Positions 26,991-34,908 of a stretch of DNA of 64,000 bases are shown one piece after another (position 1 is the stretch's first letter; each line of letters begins with the position of its first letter). Location: the NCBI GenBank assembly GCA_031423635.1, contig JANPFX010000011.1, positions 3,669 through 67,668 on the forward strand, written 5' to 3'. The translations under genes and the position numbers were made by a program. The notes under the pieces are model-generated. The model was not told the origin of the DNA, made no database searches, and was given only the letters and a program-made list of their open reading frames with translations. Origin of the DNA: JANLQX01 sp031423635 (GTDB lineage: Bacteria; Actinomycetota; Acidimicrobiia; Acidimicrobiales; JANYDT01).

Positions 26991-28478
26991 CTAGAGCGCG
27001 GTGACAGGGATTCGGGTGCGGTGTCGGGGGCGCTCGGTGATCTCGCGCAGTTCACCGCGGAGGAAGTGCGCGGCGGCACTCGTGATCTCCACGTTGGCGA
27101 ACGTCCCGGCCGGAAGGGCTCGATGCTCACCGTCGCTGGAGCGGTACGGAAAGTGAACGAGCTTGCCCTGTTTCGTACGCGCGCTGGTGATCGACGAATC
27201 CTTCTTCGAAGGCCCCTCGACGAGCACCTCCTCTACCCGACCGACGCGCGCCGCGTGTTTGCGGGTGGCGCTCCGTTCGAGCACGTGGTTCAGGCGCGCG
27301 AATCGTTCGGACACCACATCGGCCGCCACGAACCGGTCCACCATCTCGGCGGCGCGGGTCCCGGGACGCGGCGAGAACTGGAACGGATAGCAGCTGTCGA
27401 ACTCGGCCTCCGCCGCCACTTCGAGAGTCTGGACGAAGTCGGCCTCGGTCTCGCCAGGGAACCCGACGATGATGTCGCTGGTGATGCTCAGGTCGTCGAC
27501 CAACCGGCGGGCTTCGTGCAGCTTCTCCAGGTACTTCGCGGCCGTGTAGCCACGGCGCATCTCGCGAAGGATCACGTCGCTTCCGGACTGCAGCGGGAAA
27601 TGGAGATGGGGCATCACTGTCGACACCTCGGCCATCGCCAGCATCGTGTCGACGCGGATGTCCTTCGGGTGTGGTGAGGTGTATCGAACGCGCCTGATCC
27701 CCTCGACCGCTCCAACCGAGCGCAGGAGATCTGCGAACAGCGCTCGCGCCCGCGGGCCGGCGGTATCGGTGGCCCACGAAGGACCGCACGCCTCGGCACT
27801 GCCCGGCATTCCGTGGCGATCCCGCCACGATGTGGTGAGGTCGCGTCCGTAGCTGTTGACATTCTGTCCGAGCAGCGTCACCTCGACGGTGCCAGCCGCG
27901 GCGAGGGTACGGACTTCGTGGAGCAATTCGTCGAAGGTGCGGCTCGATTCGACCCCGCGGACCGAAGGAACGATGCAGAACGCGCAGGAGTTGTCACAGC
28001 CGATCTGGATCGTGACCCATGCTGACCACTCCTCTTCGCGGCGAACCGGGAGTGCGCTCGGGAACGACTCGGCCTCCTCCAAGATCTCCATCAGAGGTCC
28101 GCGTGCATAGGACTCACGCAGCAGTTCCGCAGCTCGGTGCACGTTGTGGGTGCCGAACACCACGTCAACGTGCCCCGCCCGTTGCTGGATCAGCCCACGG
28201 TCCTTCTGCGCCTGGCAGCCGCCCACCATGATCTTGAGCTCCGGGCGGGCGTCCTTGAGTTCCTTCACCCGACCGAGATTGCCGAACAGTTTGTTGTCCG
28301 CGTTCTCCCGAATAGTGCAGGTGTTGTAGACGACAACATCGGCATCGTCCTCGGAGTCGACCCGTACGTAGCCATCGGCCTCGAGGAGACCGGAGATGCG
28401 CTCCGAGTCGTGCTCGTTCATCTGACAGCCGTACGTATGGATCACGTAGCGCTTCGATCCTGTTTCCGGCGACGACAC
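26991..28478 (-). CDS. miaB: tRNA-2-methylthio-N6-dimethylallyladenosine synthase MiaB
   Basis: Radical-SAM methylthiotransferase that adds the 2-methylthio group to i6A37 of tRNAs reading UNN codons. 495 aa from GTG 28478; an in-frame GTG at 28556 adds 26 weakly compositional residues. UPF0004 N-domain with YGCQMNEHDSE, NTCTIRE and GGCQAQ cysteines for the auxiliary cluster; radical SAM CDNSCAFC at about 159-166; C-terminal TRAM domain. There is an extra 35-residue insertion (TTSWRDRHGMPG ... WATD) after LGQNVNSYG, which is the position of variable length in actinobacterial MiaB. Divergent from the small secreted helical protein. Confidence 0.94.
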   Translation of the reverse strand: MSSPETGSKRYVIHTYGCQMNEHDSERISGLLEADGYVRVDSEDDADVVVYNTCTIRENADNKLFGNLGRVKELKDARPELKIMVGGCQAQKDRGLIQQRAGHVDVVFGTHNVHRAAELLRESYARGPLMEILEEAESFPSALPVRREEEWSAWVTIQIGCDNSCAFCIVPSVRGVESSRTFDELLHEVRTLAAAGTVEVTLLGQNVNSYGRDLTTSWRDRHGMPGSAEACGPSWATDTAGPRARALFADLLRSVGAVEGIRRVRYTSPHPKDIRVDTMLAMAEVSTVMPHLHFPLQSGSDVILREMRRGYTAAKYLEKLHEARRLVDDLSITSDIIVGFPGETEADFVQTLEVAAEAEFDSCYPFQFSPRPGTRAAEMVDRFVAADVVSERFARLNHVLERSATRKHAARVGRVEEVLVEGPSKKDSSITSARTKQGKLVHFPYRSSDGEHRALPAGTFANVEITSAAAHFLRGELREITERPRHRTRIPVTAL

Positions 28479-28707
28479 GGCGGAGGAGTCTACGGGCCGC
28501 CCTGCTATGGCCGGACCCGCGCCAGAACGGGAAGCGCTCTGGCGAACGATGTTCACAGGCGCTGGTGAGATTGCAACTGAATGCCAACAACTCCATCACG
28601 TGGTCGGCCGATGCTCTCTTCGGCTCGAGAAACTCACCACCGCACCGGCCCAACGACACCACCGCTCGCAGGACATCAAACCAACTCTCTCCGCAAAGGA
28701 ACCCAGC

Positions 28708-29166
28708 ATGAACCGTTCAACCCGCCTCATCGCCTCGATCAGCATCGCCGCGGCAGCCGTCGTCGGAGTCTCGGCTCCCGCCTTCTCCACCCCGAAGTCC
28801 GACGCGGTCAACGCCGTCCGCGTCGAGAACCGTGCCCGCATCCAGGCCACCTACGACGCCAACAAGGGTCGCCGCGACGCGACCTACTCGGCGAACTCGG
28901 CCCGCCGCGATGCCACCTTCCAGAGCTGCATGACCGGCGCCGCCGCGGCGACCACCAAGGACGCCCGCGAGGCCGCCAAGGCTGCGTGCAAGACCTCTCG
29001 TCAGAGCACCAAGGCCGCCAACAAGAGCGCCTGGGAGCAGACCCGCGACCAGAACAAGGCCGCGCGTGAAGCCACCCGGGCCGCCAACAAGGCGGCGATC
29101 GACGCGGTCAAGGCCACGGTGACGACCGCCGTTCCGACGACGGTCAAGCCGGTTTCCGCTTCCTGA
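28708..29166 (+). CDS. Secreted basic Ala/Lys/Arg-rich helical protein
   Basis: 152 aa. ATG 28708 has a Shine-Dalgarno AAAGGA 7 nt upstream; the longer frame back to 28507 is rejected. Signal peptide residues 1-27 (MNRSTRLIAS, hydrophobic core, SAPAFS site). The mature chain is almost purely helical: a register of about 7-11 residues with Ala, Lys, Arg, Asn, Asp and Thr (KAANKSA, REATRAANKAA), two Cys about 22 apart, and a Thr/Val/Pro tail. Composition resembles histone-tail or H1-like proteins, but the signal peptide argues for the cell surface. No family known. A strong hairpin (29225-29268) follows. Confidence 0.75.
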   Translation: MNRSTRLIASISIAAAAVVGVSAPAFSTPKSDAVNAVRVENRARIQATYDANKGRRDATYSANSARRDATFQSCMTGAAAATTKDAREAAKAACKTSRQSTKAANKSAWEQTRDQNKAAREATRAANKAAIDAVKATVTTAVPTTVKPVSAS

Positions 29167-29224
29167 CGCACAATCTCCACGTTCGGTCCGGCACAACCTG
29201 CCGGCCGCAGAACCCGACTCCCCC

Positions 29225-29268
29225 GCCTTCGGGGCGGATCGTCCGAATCGGGCGATCCGCCCCGAGGC
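29225..29268. terminator. Hairpin terminator after the helical protein
   Basis: GCCTTCGGGGCGGATCG (29225-29241) pairs with CGATCCGCCCCGAGGC (29253-29268), 16 pairs with one bulged T and an 11-nt loop. No T-run follows, as is common in actinomycetes. Confidence 0.7.
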
Positions 29269-29310
29269 GCGTTGGGGCCCGGGCACGCCGCGTGCCATGC
29301 TCGACACCTC

Positions 29311-30168
29311 ATGACCTTCGACGAACGCCTGGCCTACGCCACGGCTCGCGGCATCTCCCGAGACGACCTCCCCGGCCGAGCCCCGTCGTTCGAGCGGCGG
29401 TTGGCCCTGGCCGGCAACTACAACTTCCGCGACGCCGGGGGCTACGGGGTCGGTGACGGCCGGGTCATTCGCCGGGGGGTCATCTACCGCAGTGACCACC
29501 TGGCCACGCTCACCGACGACGACGTGGCCGCCGTCGCAGCGCTCGGGCTGCGTCGGGTCCACGATTTCCGCCTGGCGGGAGAACGTGAGCGCCAGCCGAG
29601 CCGTCTGCCCGTCGGACCCCACGCTGCCGAAATGGTCTTGCTCGGTACGGCCGACTTCTCGTCGCTCGACGAGAGCGTGATCGACGTGATCCGCGACATC
29701 CTCGCCGGGACCCGCCCGCTTCCCGAACCGGACTTCTGGGAGGGGAACTATCTCGACATGGCGCAGGCGTCGCAGCGCATGCTGGTCGGCTACCTCCGCT
29801 CCATCGCCCAACCCGACGCACTCCCGGCGCTGCACCACTGCACCGGCGGAAAGGACCGCACGGGGGTGTCGACGGCGCTGCTCCACCGGATCCTGGGCGT
29901 CAGCGACGACGACATCATGGACGACTTCCTGCTCACCAACGTGTACCGCACGCCCTATCGGGTGGATGACCTCCGCGAAGGGTTCACCGCTCGCGGCATC
30001 TCTGTGATCGATGCGCTGCCCATCCTCGGCGTCAGCCGCCAGCCACTCCAAGGAGTGCTCGCCTACTGGGACGCGGGCGGCGGTGCCCGCGCCTATGCCC
30101 TCGACGGTGGGGCAACGAGTGCGGAGCTGAACAGGCTCAGTGACGCATTGCTGACGAGCGCCGACTGA
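29311..30168 (+). CDS. Tyrosine/low-specificity protein phosphatase (PtpB-like)
   Basis: 285 aa from ATG 29311. A dual-specificity-type phosphatase of the Y_phosphatase3 family: GNYNFRDAGGY near residue 38, RSDHLATLTDDD near 62, and the P-loop HHCTGGKDRTGVS near 170-182 (HCxxGKxR[ST]) with the catalytic Cys and Arg. The Lys after Gly-Gly in the loop is the mark of the mycobacterial PtpB branch, which also acts on phosphoinositides. A second gene of the same family lies at 54224. It is convergent with recA; the intervening gap holds a candidate terminator hairpin. Confidence 0.9.
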   Translation: MTFDERLAYATARGISRDDLPGRAPSFERRLALAGNYNFRDAGGYGVGDGRVIRRGVIYRSDHLATLTDDDVAAVAALGLRRVHDFRLAGERERQPSRLPVGPHAAEMVLLGTADFSSLDESVIDVIRDILAGTRPLPEPDFWEGNYLDMAQASQRMLVGYLRSIAQPDALPALHHCTGGKDRTGVSTALLHRILGVSDDDIMDDFLLTNVYRTPYRVDDLREGFTARGISVIDALPILGVSRQPLQGVLAYWDAGGGARAYALDGGATSAELNRLSDALLTSAD

Positions 30169-30185
30169 GGGCCAGAGCGGAGACT

Positions 30186-30219
30186 GGCCGCATCACCTGG
30201 TTTCCCAAGCGATGCGGCC
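30186..30219. terminator. Convergent hairpin between phosphatase and recA
   Basis: GGCCGCATC (30186-30194) pairs with GATGCGGCC (30211-30219), a 9-bp stem around a 16-nt loop, located between two converging genes. Transcription from both sides could end here; no T-run. Confidence 0.5.
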
Positions 30220-30310
30220 GAGTCCGCCACCACACACAACAGCAATCGTCGGACCGGCCGCTCAGCTTGAGAGGTCATCCGGCAAACGGGTCGTTCGACC
30301 CAGCCAGAGC

Positions 30311-31354
30311 TCAGTCGAGCGAGATGGGCTCGTCGTCGTCATCGAGATCGTCGAGCGCGTCGCCGACGACTTCGACGATGCCGACCTTCTGGCGGATCTT
30401 CTCGGTGATCTCCATCATCAGCTCGGCATTCTCGGAGAGGAAGTTCTTGGCATTCTCCCGACCCTGGCCGAGCTGCTCGCCTTCGTAGGTGAACCAGGCG
30501 CCCGACTTCTTGATGACGGCACACTCGACGCCGACATCGAGCACCGACCCTTCACGGCTGATTCCCTTGCCGTACATGATGTCGAACTCGGCCTGCTTGA
30601 ACGGCGGGGCGACTTTGTTCTTCACGATCTTCACCCGGGTGCGGTTGCCGGTGACGTCGGCACCATCTTTGATCGATTCGATGCGGCGGATGTCGATGCG
30701 CACCGACGAGTAGAACTTCAGCGCCCGTCCACCCGGCGTGGTTTCCGGCGAGCCGAACATCACGCCGATCTTCTCCCGCAGCTGGTTGATGAAGATCACG
30801 ACCGTGTTGGTGCGGCTGATCGAGGCCGTGAGCTTGCGCAGCGCCTGGCTCATGAGGCGGGCCTGGAGACCGACGAACGTGTCGCCCATCTCCCCTTCGA
30901 TTTCCGCCTTCGGGGTGAGGGCGGCGACAGAGTCGATCACGACGACATCGAGCGCACCGGAACGGACGAGCATGTCGCAGATCTCGAGGGCCTGCTCGCC
31001 CGTGTCGGGCTGGGAGATGAGCAGGTTGTCGATGTCGACGCCGATAGCGCTCGCATAGACCGGGTCCATGGCGTGCTCAGCGTCGATATAGGCACATGTG
31101 CCGCCGTTGCGCTGGGCCTCGGCCACGACGTGCATCGCCAGCGTGGACTTGCCGGACGACTCGGGGCCGTAGATTTCACAGATACGGCCACGCGGCAGGC
31201 CGCCGATGCCGAGGGCGAGATCCACAGCGAGCGAGCCGGTGGACACCGCTTCGATCCTCATGTGGGTGTTCTCGCCGAGTCGCATGATCGACCCTTTGCC
31301 GAACTGCTTGTCGATCTGGCCGAGGGCCATCTCCAGTGCTTTGGCTCGCTCCAT
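30311..31354 (-). CDS. recA: Recombinase RecA
   Basis: Forms ATP filaments on ssDNA for strand exchange and activates LexA self-cleavage. 347 aa. The Walker A motif GPESSGKST is near residue 61-69, Walker B VVVIDSVAAL, the MAW-type loops with RLMSQALRKL and INQLREKIGVMFG, and an acidic C-terminus (DDLDDDDEPISLD) are intact; no intein is present. Start: ATG 31354 has the Shine-Dalgarno AAGGAG five nt upstream and gives MERAKALEMALGQID, the normal RecA N-terminus. ATG 31426 is in frame but would leave a leaderless transcript and 24 unconserved residues. No recX follows. Confidence 0.97.
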   Translation of the reverse strand: MERAKALEMALGQIDKQFGKGSIMRLGENTHMRIEAVSTGSLAVDLALGIGGLPRGRICEIYGPESSGKSTLAMHVVAEAQRNGGTCAYIDAEHAMDPVYASAIGVDIDNLLISQPDTGEQALEICDMLVRSGALDVVVIDSVAALTPKAEIEGEMGDTFVGLQARLMSQALRKLTASISRTNTVVIFINQLREKIGVMFGSPETTPGGRALKFYSSVRIDIRRIESIKDGADVTGNRTRVKIVKNKVAPPFKQAEFDIMYGKGISREGSVLDVGVECAVIKKSGAWFTYEGEQLGQGRENAKNFLSENAELMMEITEKIRQKVGIVEVVGDALDDLDDDDEPISLD

Positions 31355-31434
31355 CTCTGCTCCTTGGGTCCTCTTGCCGGAGTCTTTGCCGGCGTCTTTC
31401 GTGTCTCGTGCGGGGAACGTTTTCATTGCGGATC

Positions 31435-31457
31435 ACTGTAGGAGAGGGGTGAGACAA
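31435..31457 (-). promoter_or_regulatory. PafBC-type (RecA-NDp-like) promoter of recA
   Basis: On the minus strand: TTGTCTCAC (31457-31449), then exactly 8 nt, then the -10 TACAGT (31440-31435). This fits the actinobacterial DNA-damage promoter form TTGTCRGTG-N8-TAnnnT recognised with PafBC, except that the last four bases of the first box differ. Transcription would begin near 31428, giving a leader of roughly 70 nt to the ATG at 31354. Confidence 0.55.
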
Positions 31458-31566
31458 AAATGACAGACATGTGATTTCCTCGGGGTCGACGGCGGACGGT
31501 CACCTCGACGAACCACGGACGGCCGGTCGAAGGGGTGGTGTTCGATCGAGAGCGGGTTCGGTTGCC

Positions 31567-31604
31567 CCAAACGAACGTTCGAGATCGTAAACAAACGTTC
31601 GAGA
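31567..31604. promoter_or_regulatory. Paired SOS-box-like direct repeats
   Basis: AAACGAACGTTCGAGA (31569-31584) and AAACAAACGTTCGAGA (31589-31604), 20 bp apart, so on the same helix face. Read on the minus strand each is TCGAAC-N4-GTTTnn, i.e. a full left half-site and a half-matching right half-site of the actinobacterial LexA box TCGAAC-N4-GTTCGA. They lie just upstream of the CapA-like gene and about 130 bp from the recA promoter. Confidence 0.45.
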
Positions 31605-31622
31605 ACATGCAAGCATGCTCCG

Positions 31623-32921
31623 GTGCGCGGCAGCGACGGACCCGCATCCCCGGCCGCGGGAGCCGCAAGGGTCGTCGGCCGGCTGACGAAACGCCTGCTC
31701 ATGGTGGCTGTGTGCACGCTCCTCGCCACTGCTTCCGCCGCGGACAGCCGAGCCGCCGAATCCCCGGCGAACCCCGCCGGACCGCCCGTGAGCGCCGACC
31801 AGCCGACCACGTCCACGAGCTCGGCCCTGCCGGCGGGCCCGATCGCCCCTCCCGGGTCGACCGCCGGGGTGGCCGGCCCGGCGAATCCGACGGCGACGAC
31901 CACCACGCCCTCCACGACACCCACGGCCGGACCACCGCTCCCGGGAGGCACCGGTCAAGGTGCGAACGGCACCTGGACGCTGGCGTTCGGTGGGGACACG
32001 CTCCTCACCCGTCGCGTCGGACCCGCAACCGATCCGTTCGCCGGCATCCGGCCGCCGCTCGCCGACGCCGATCTCGCGATCGTGAACCTCGAAACCGCGA
32101 TGTCGACGCGCGGCCGCGCGCAGGTGAAGACCTTCACCTTCCGCTCTGCGCCGTCATTCGCCGATGTGATCTCCCGGGCCGGGGTGGACGTGGTCTCCTT
32201 GGCCAACAACCACTCGCTCGACTTCGGAATCGATGCCCTCGAGGACACGATCGACAACCTCGACCGCGTGCTCGTCGCCCACGTCGGCGCCGGACGCGAC
32301 CTTGCCGCTGCTCTCACCCCCGCCGAGTTCGATATCGGCGGAACGCGCGTCGCCGTGCTCGGCGCCAGCCAGATCATCCCGAGCGGCACGTGGCCGGCTA
32401 CCGCGACGCGGGGAGGAATAGCGTCGGCCGGCAAGCACGCCATCAACCGTGAAACACAACAGTTGCTCGCCGCGGTCCACCGCGCGAAGGCGGCCAACGA
32501 CGTGGTGCTCGTGGTGCTGCATTGGGGCATCGAAGGAGACCCGTGCCCGTCGGTGGTGCAGCAGAAGCTGGGCCGACTCCTCGTCGACGAGGGCGCCACC
32601 GCGGTGCTCGGCGCTCACCCCCACATCCTGCAGCCGGTCGTGCCGGTGAGCACGACGGCCGGCGACGCTGTCGTGGCCTATTCGCTCGGCAACTTCATCT
32701 GGGACCCGCGCAGCGGCGCGACGGGTGAAACCGGCGTGCTCGAACTGCGCTTCGACGGACCCAAACTCGCGGCCATTCGTTTCGCCCCGCACCGCCTCGA
32801 CGACAACGGATGGGCACGCGCCGTCGATTCATCGAGCGTTCGCGGCCGGGCGATCAGCGCAAGAGTTGGGCGCCGCTGCCCCGGTGCTCCGGGAGTGTCG
32901 AGCTGGGACGCCTCCAGCTGA
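31623..32921 (+). CDS. CapA-family (poly-gamma-glutamate synthesis-like) secreted protein
   Basis: 432 aa from a GTG; ATG 31701 would cut the basic n-region of the signal peptide (RLTKRLLMVAVCTLLATASAADSRA). A long Pro/Thr/Gly-rich linker (about 45-115) precedes the CapA metallophosphatase-like domain: AFGGDTLLTR near 122, NLETAMS near 157, VSLANNHSLDFG near 191, LVVLHWGIEGDP near 297, AVLGAHPHILQPV near 330, YSLGNFIWDP near 351. These are the dinuclear-metal motifs of CapA/PgsA proteins. No capB/capC partners are nearby, so poly-glutamate synthesis is not implied. Divergent from recA with two SOS-like boxes in the promoter. Confidence 0.85.
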   Translation: MRGSDGPASPAAGAARVVGRLTKRLLMVAVCTLLATASAADSRAAESPANPAGPPVSADQPTTSTSSALPAGPIAPPGSTAGVAGPANPTATTTTPSTTPTAGPPLPGGTGQGANGTWTLAFGGDTLLTRRVGPATDPFAGIRPPLADADLAIVNLETAMSTRGRAQVKTFTFRSAPSFADVISRAGVDVVSLANNHSLDFGIDALEDTIDNLDRVLVAHVGAGRDLAAALTPAEFDIGGTRVAVLGASQIIPSGTWPATATRGGIASAGKHAINRETQQLLAAVHRAKAANDVVLVVLHWGIEGDPCPSVVQQKLGRLLVDEGATAVLGAHPHILQPVVPVSTTAGDAVVAYSLGNFIWDPRSGATGETGVLELRFDGPKLAAIRFAPHRLDDNGWARAVDSSSVRGRAISARVGRRCPGAPGVSSWDASS

Positions 32922-32965
32922 TCCTCCCCGATCCCGGCCACGACTCCACAAACAACAACGCGCGC

Positions 32966-34207
32966 TTACGAGGTCGCTAGAGCGCGACGCACGACATCCA
33001 TCGACGAGATCGCGGAAAAGTTGCGGACCCGTTCGCGATCGCCCGGCAACAAGAGCTGATCGGTGTGCTCGCCTTCGGGCGTGACGAGGCCGACGAACAC
33101 CGTGCCGACCGGTTGGCCGTCCTGCTCGGTCGGACCGGCCACACCCGTGATGGCAACACCGACATCTGCACCGAGCACGGACCGAGCGCCTCGGGCCATG
33201 GCCAGCGCTGCCGCTTCCGAAACCACCGGACCTTCCGGCACGCCGAGAACCGTTTGCTTGACCTCGGTGGCGTAGCTCACCACGGCACCGCGGAACCAGG
33301 TGGACGCTCCCGGAACGGCGACACAACGCGAGGCAACGAGTCCGCCGGTGACGGACTCGGCCAGACCCATCGTCCAGCCGCGGGCAACGAGCAGGGACCC
33401 GACGGTCGCCTCCATGGTGGCGTCGTCGACGGCGAACACGAGCTGGCCGAGGATGTCCCGGACCTTGCGCTCCTCCGCGTCGAGAAAGGCCATGGCCTCG
33501 GCGTCCGTCGGCGCCTTGGCCGTGAGGCGAACCTTGATGCCCTCGATGCCACTCGCCAGGAACGCGATCGTGAGCGGAGGTGCGCCGGGCCGGTCGAGCG
33601 CGTCGAGGCGGGACGAGATTCGCTCCGCGAGCGTCGACTCGGCGATGCCCCACGTGCGCAGCACACGGCTGCGGATCGTGGCAACGCTCCCGGTCCGGGC
33701 GACGAGGTCGGGAAGGATCGCCCGCTCGAGCATGTCCTTCATCTCGTAGGGCACACCGGGGACCGCATAGATGACCTTCTTGCCGACCGGGCAGATCAGA
33801 CCGGGCGCAGTGCCGCGCGTCTGCACGATGATCGACGCGCCCTTCGGCACGTCGCCTTGTCGGGCATTGTTCTCCGACATCTCCCTACCGCGGGCACTGA
33901 ACATCGTCCGGATCCGCTCGACGATGTCGTCATGGCGCTCGAGCCCGACGTTCATCACGGTCGCGATGGCCTCACGGGTGATGTCGTCCTGGGTGGGGCC
34001 GAGGCCGCCGCAGCAGATGACGGCGTCGCTTCTCGACAGGGCCATCCGGAGGGCGTCGACGATCCGTTGGTGGTTGTCACCGACCTTCGTCTGGAAGTGG
34101 GTGTCGATCCCGGCGCCGGCGAGTTGTTCGCCGATCCAGGACGAGTTCGTGTCGACGATCTGGCCGAGCAGCAACTCCGTGCCGACGGCGACAACTTCAC
34201 AGCGCAT
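32966..34207 (-). CDS. cinA: CinA-family competence/damage protein
   Basis: 413 aa. N-terminal MoaB/MogA-like domain (VVAVGTELLLGQIVDTNSSWI, VICCGGLGPTQDDITRE) and C-terminal PncC-type nicotinamide-nucleotide amidohydrolase domain (GLAESVTGGLVASR, ITGVAGPTEQDGQPVGTVFV) both complete, so it should act on nicotinamide mononucleotide and ADP-ribose-type metabolites. ATG 34207 gives the conserved MRCEVVAVG start; ATG 34216 adds three residues. In most actinomycetes cinA sits directly between pgsA and recA; here two plus-strand genes and a CapA-like gene intervene. Confidence 0.93.
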   Translation of the reverse strand: MRCEVVAVGTELLLGQIVDTNSSWIGEQLAGAGIDTHFQTKVGDNHQRIVDALRMALSRSDAVICCGGLGPTQDDITREAIATVMNVGLERHDDIVERIRTMFSARGREMSENNARQGDVPKGASIIVQTRGTAPGLICPVGKKVIYAVPGVPYEMKDMLERAILPDLVARTGSVATIRSRVLRTWGIAESTLAERISSRLDALDRPGAPPLTIAFLASGIEGIKVRLTAKAPTDAEAMAFLDAEERKVRDILGQLVFAVDDATMEATVGSLLVARGWTMGLAESVTGGLVASRCVAVPGASTWFRGAVVSYATEVKQTVLGVPEGPVVSEAAALAMARGARSVLGADVGVAITGVAGPTEQDGQPVGTVFVGLVTPEGEHTDQLLLPGDRERVRNFSAISSMDVVRRALATS

Positions 34208-34252
34208 GGTCCCCATCCTGACCTATGGGTGACCGCAGGTAGCGTGAAGGTC

Positions 34253-34816
34253 GTGGGACTCCTCAGCCGAACGCCGAAATCCGAGAAAACCCGTCGGGCT
34301 CGGCCGCCCCGGGTGTACCTGAACCGGGAGGAGACCAAGCAGACGATGCGTCTCCAGCCGATGGAACGCAAGATCCTCTACGTTGCGGCGGCCTACTGCG
34401 CCGTGGCCATGGCGCTCATCCAGGCGTACACGAGAGGTACCGAGAAGTTGTGGTGGCTGGCCGTCAGCCTCGCCCTCGTCGGTGCGTTCGTGGCGCTGAC
34501 GTGGCGGACGAACCGCATGTTCGCCGGCATCGGAGCCATCCTCTGTGTGTACGGTCCGGCGTGGGGAAAGTACGTGATCTTCGGAACGCCGCTGTTCGGC
34601 CTCATGCTGTGGCTGACCTTTCGCATCTCGACCGATCGGCGCAAGCTCATCGACGACCGCATCCGACGCGGCGACTACGGGGTCGATCCACGCACCGCGG
34701 CAGACCAGGCCCGCAAGGCCAAGAAGGCCGGCACCACCGCGACCCAGACCGTCAGCGGCAAGCCCCTGGCTCCGCCGTCGAAGCGCTACACACCGCCGAA
34801 GGCCAAGAAGAAGTAG
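34253..34816 (+). CDS. Small membrane protein, unknown
   Basis: 187 aa from GTG 34253 (GTG 34244 is an in-frame alternative; GAAGG precedes 34253). Basic N-terminus (LSRTPKSEKTRRARPPRVYLNREETK), then two to three hydrophobic segments at about 45-62, 68-87 and 97-122 (ILYVAAAYCAVAMALI, LWWLAVSLALVGAFVAL, GIGAILCVYGPAW...FGLMLWLTF), and a Lys-rich C-terminus (ARKAKKAG, KAKKK). Both tails are basic and probably cytoplasmic. No family recognised. Divergent from cinA with a 45-bp gap. Confidence 0.65.
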   Translation: MGLLSRTPKSEKTRRARPPRVYLNREETKQTMRLQPMERKILYVAAAYCAVAMALIQAYTRGTEKLWWLAVSLALVGAFVALTWRTNRMFAGIGAILCVYGPAWGKYVIFGTPLFGLMLWLTFRISTDRRKLIDDRIRRGDYGVDPRTAADQARKAKKAGTTATQTVSGKPLAPPSKRYTPPKAKKK

Positions 34817-34908
34817 GACGCCCCGGCGGCTGCCACACGACGCCCCGCCGGTCCGCCGAGCGACGGTCATCCCGGCTGATCGCCGGGGCCGGGTGCCAAG
34901 ATCGGCGG

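Noticed and set aside
31572..31582. Canonical LexA box CGAACN4GTTCG at the recA/CapA-like region
   Set aside because: The centre is CGAACGTTCG without the four-base spacer; only imperfect TCGAAC-N4-GTTTnn matches exist, so it is listed as SOS-box-like at moderate confidence.
33065..34243. Long plus-strand frame over cinA
   Set aside because: Arg/His/Pro-rich shadow of cinA; only the 3' part from 34253, after cinA ends, behaves like a gene.
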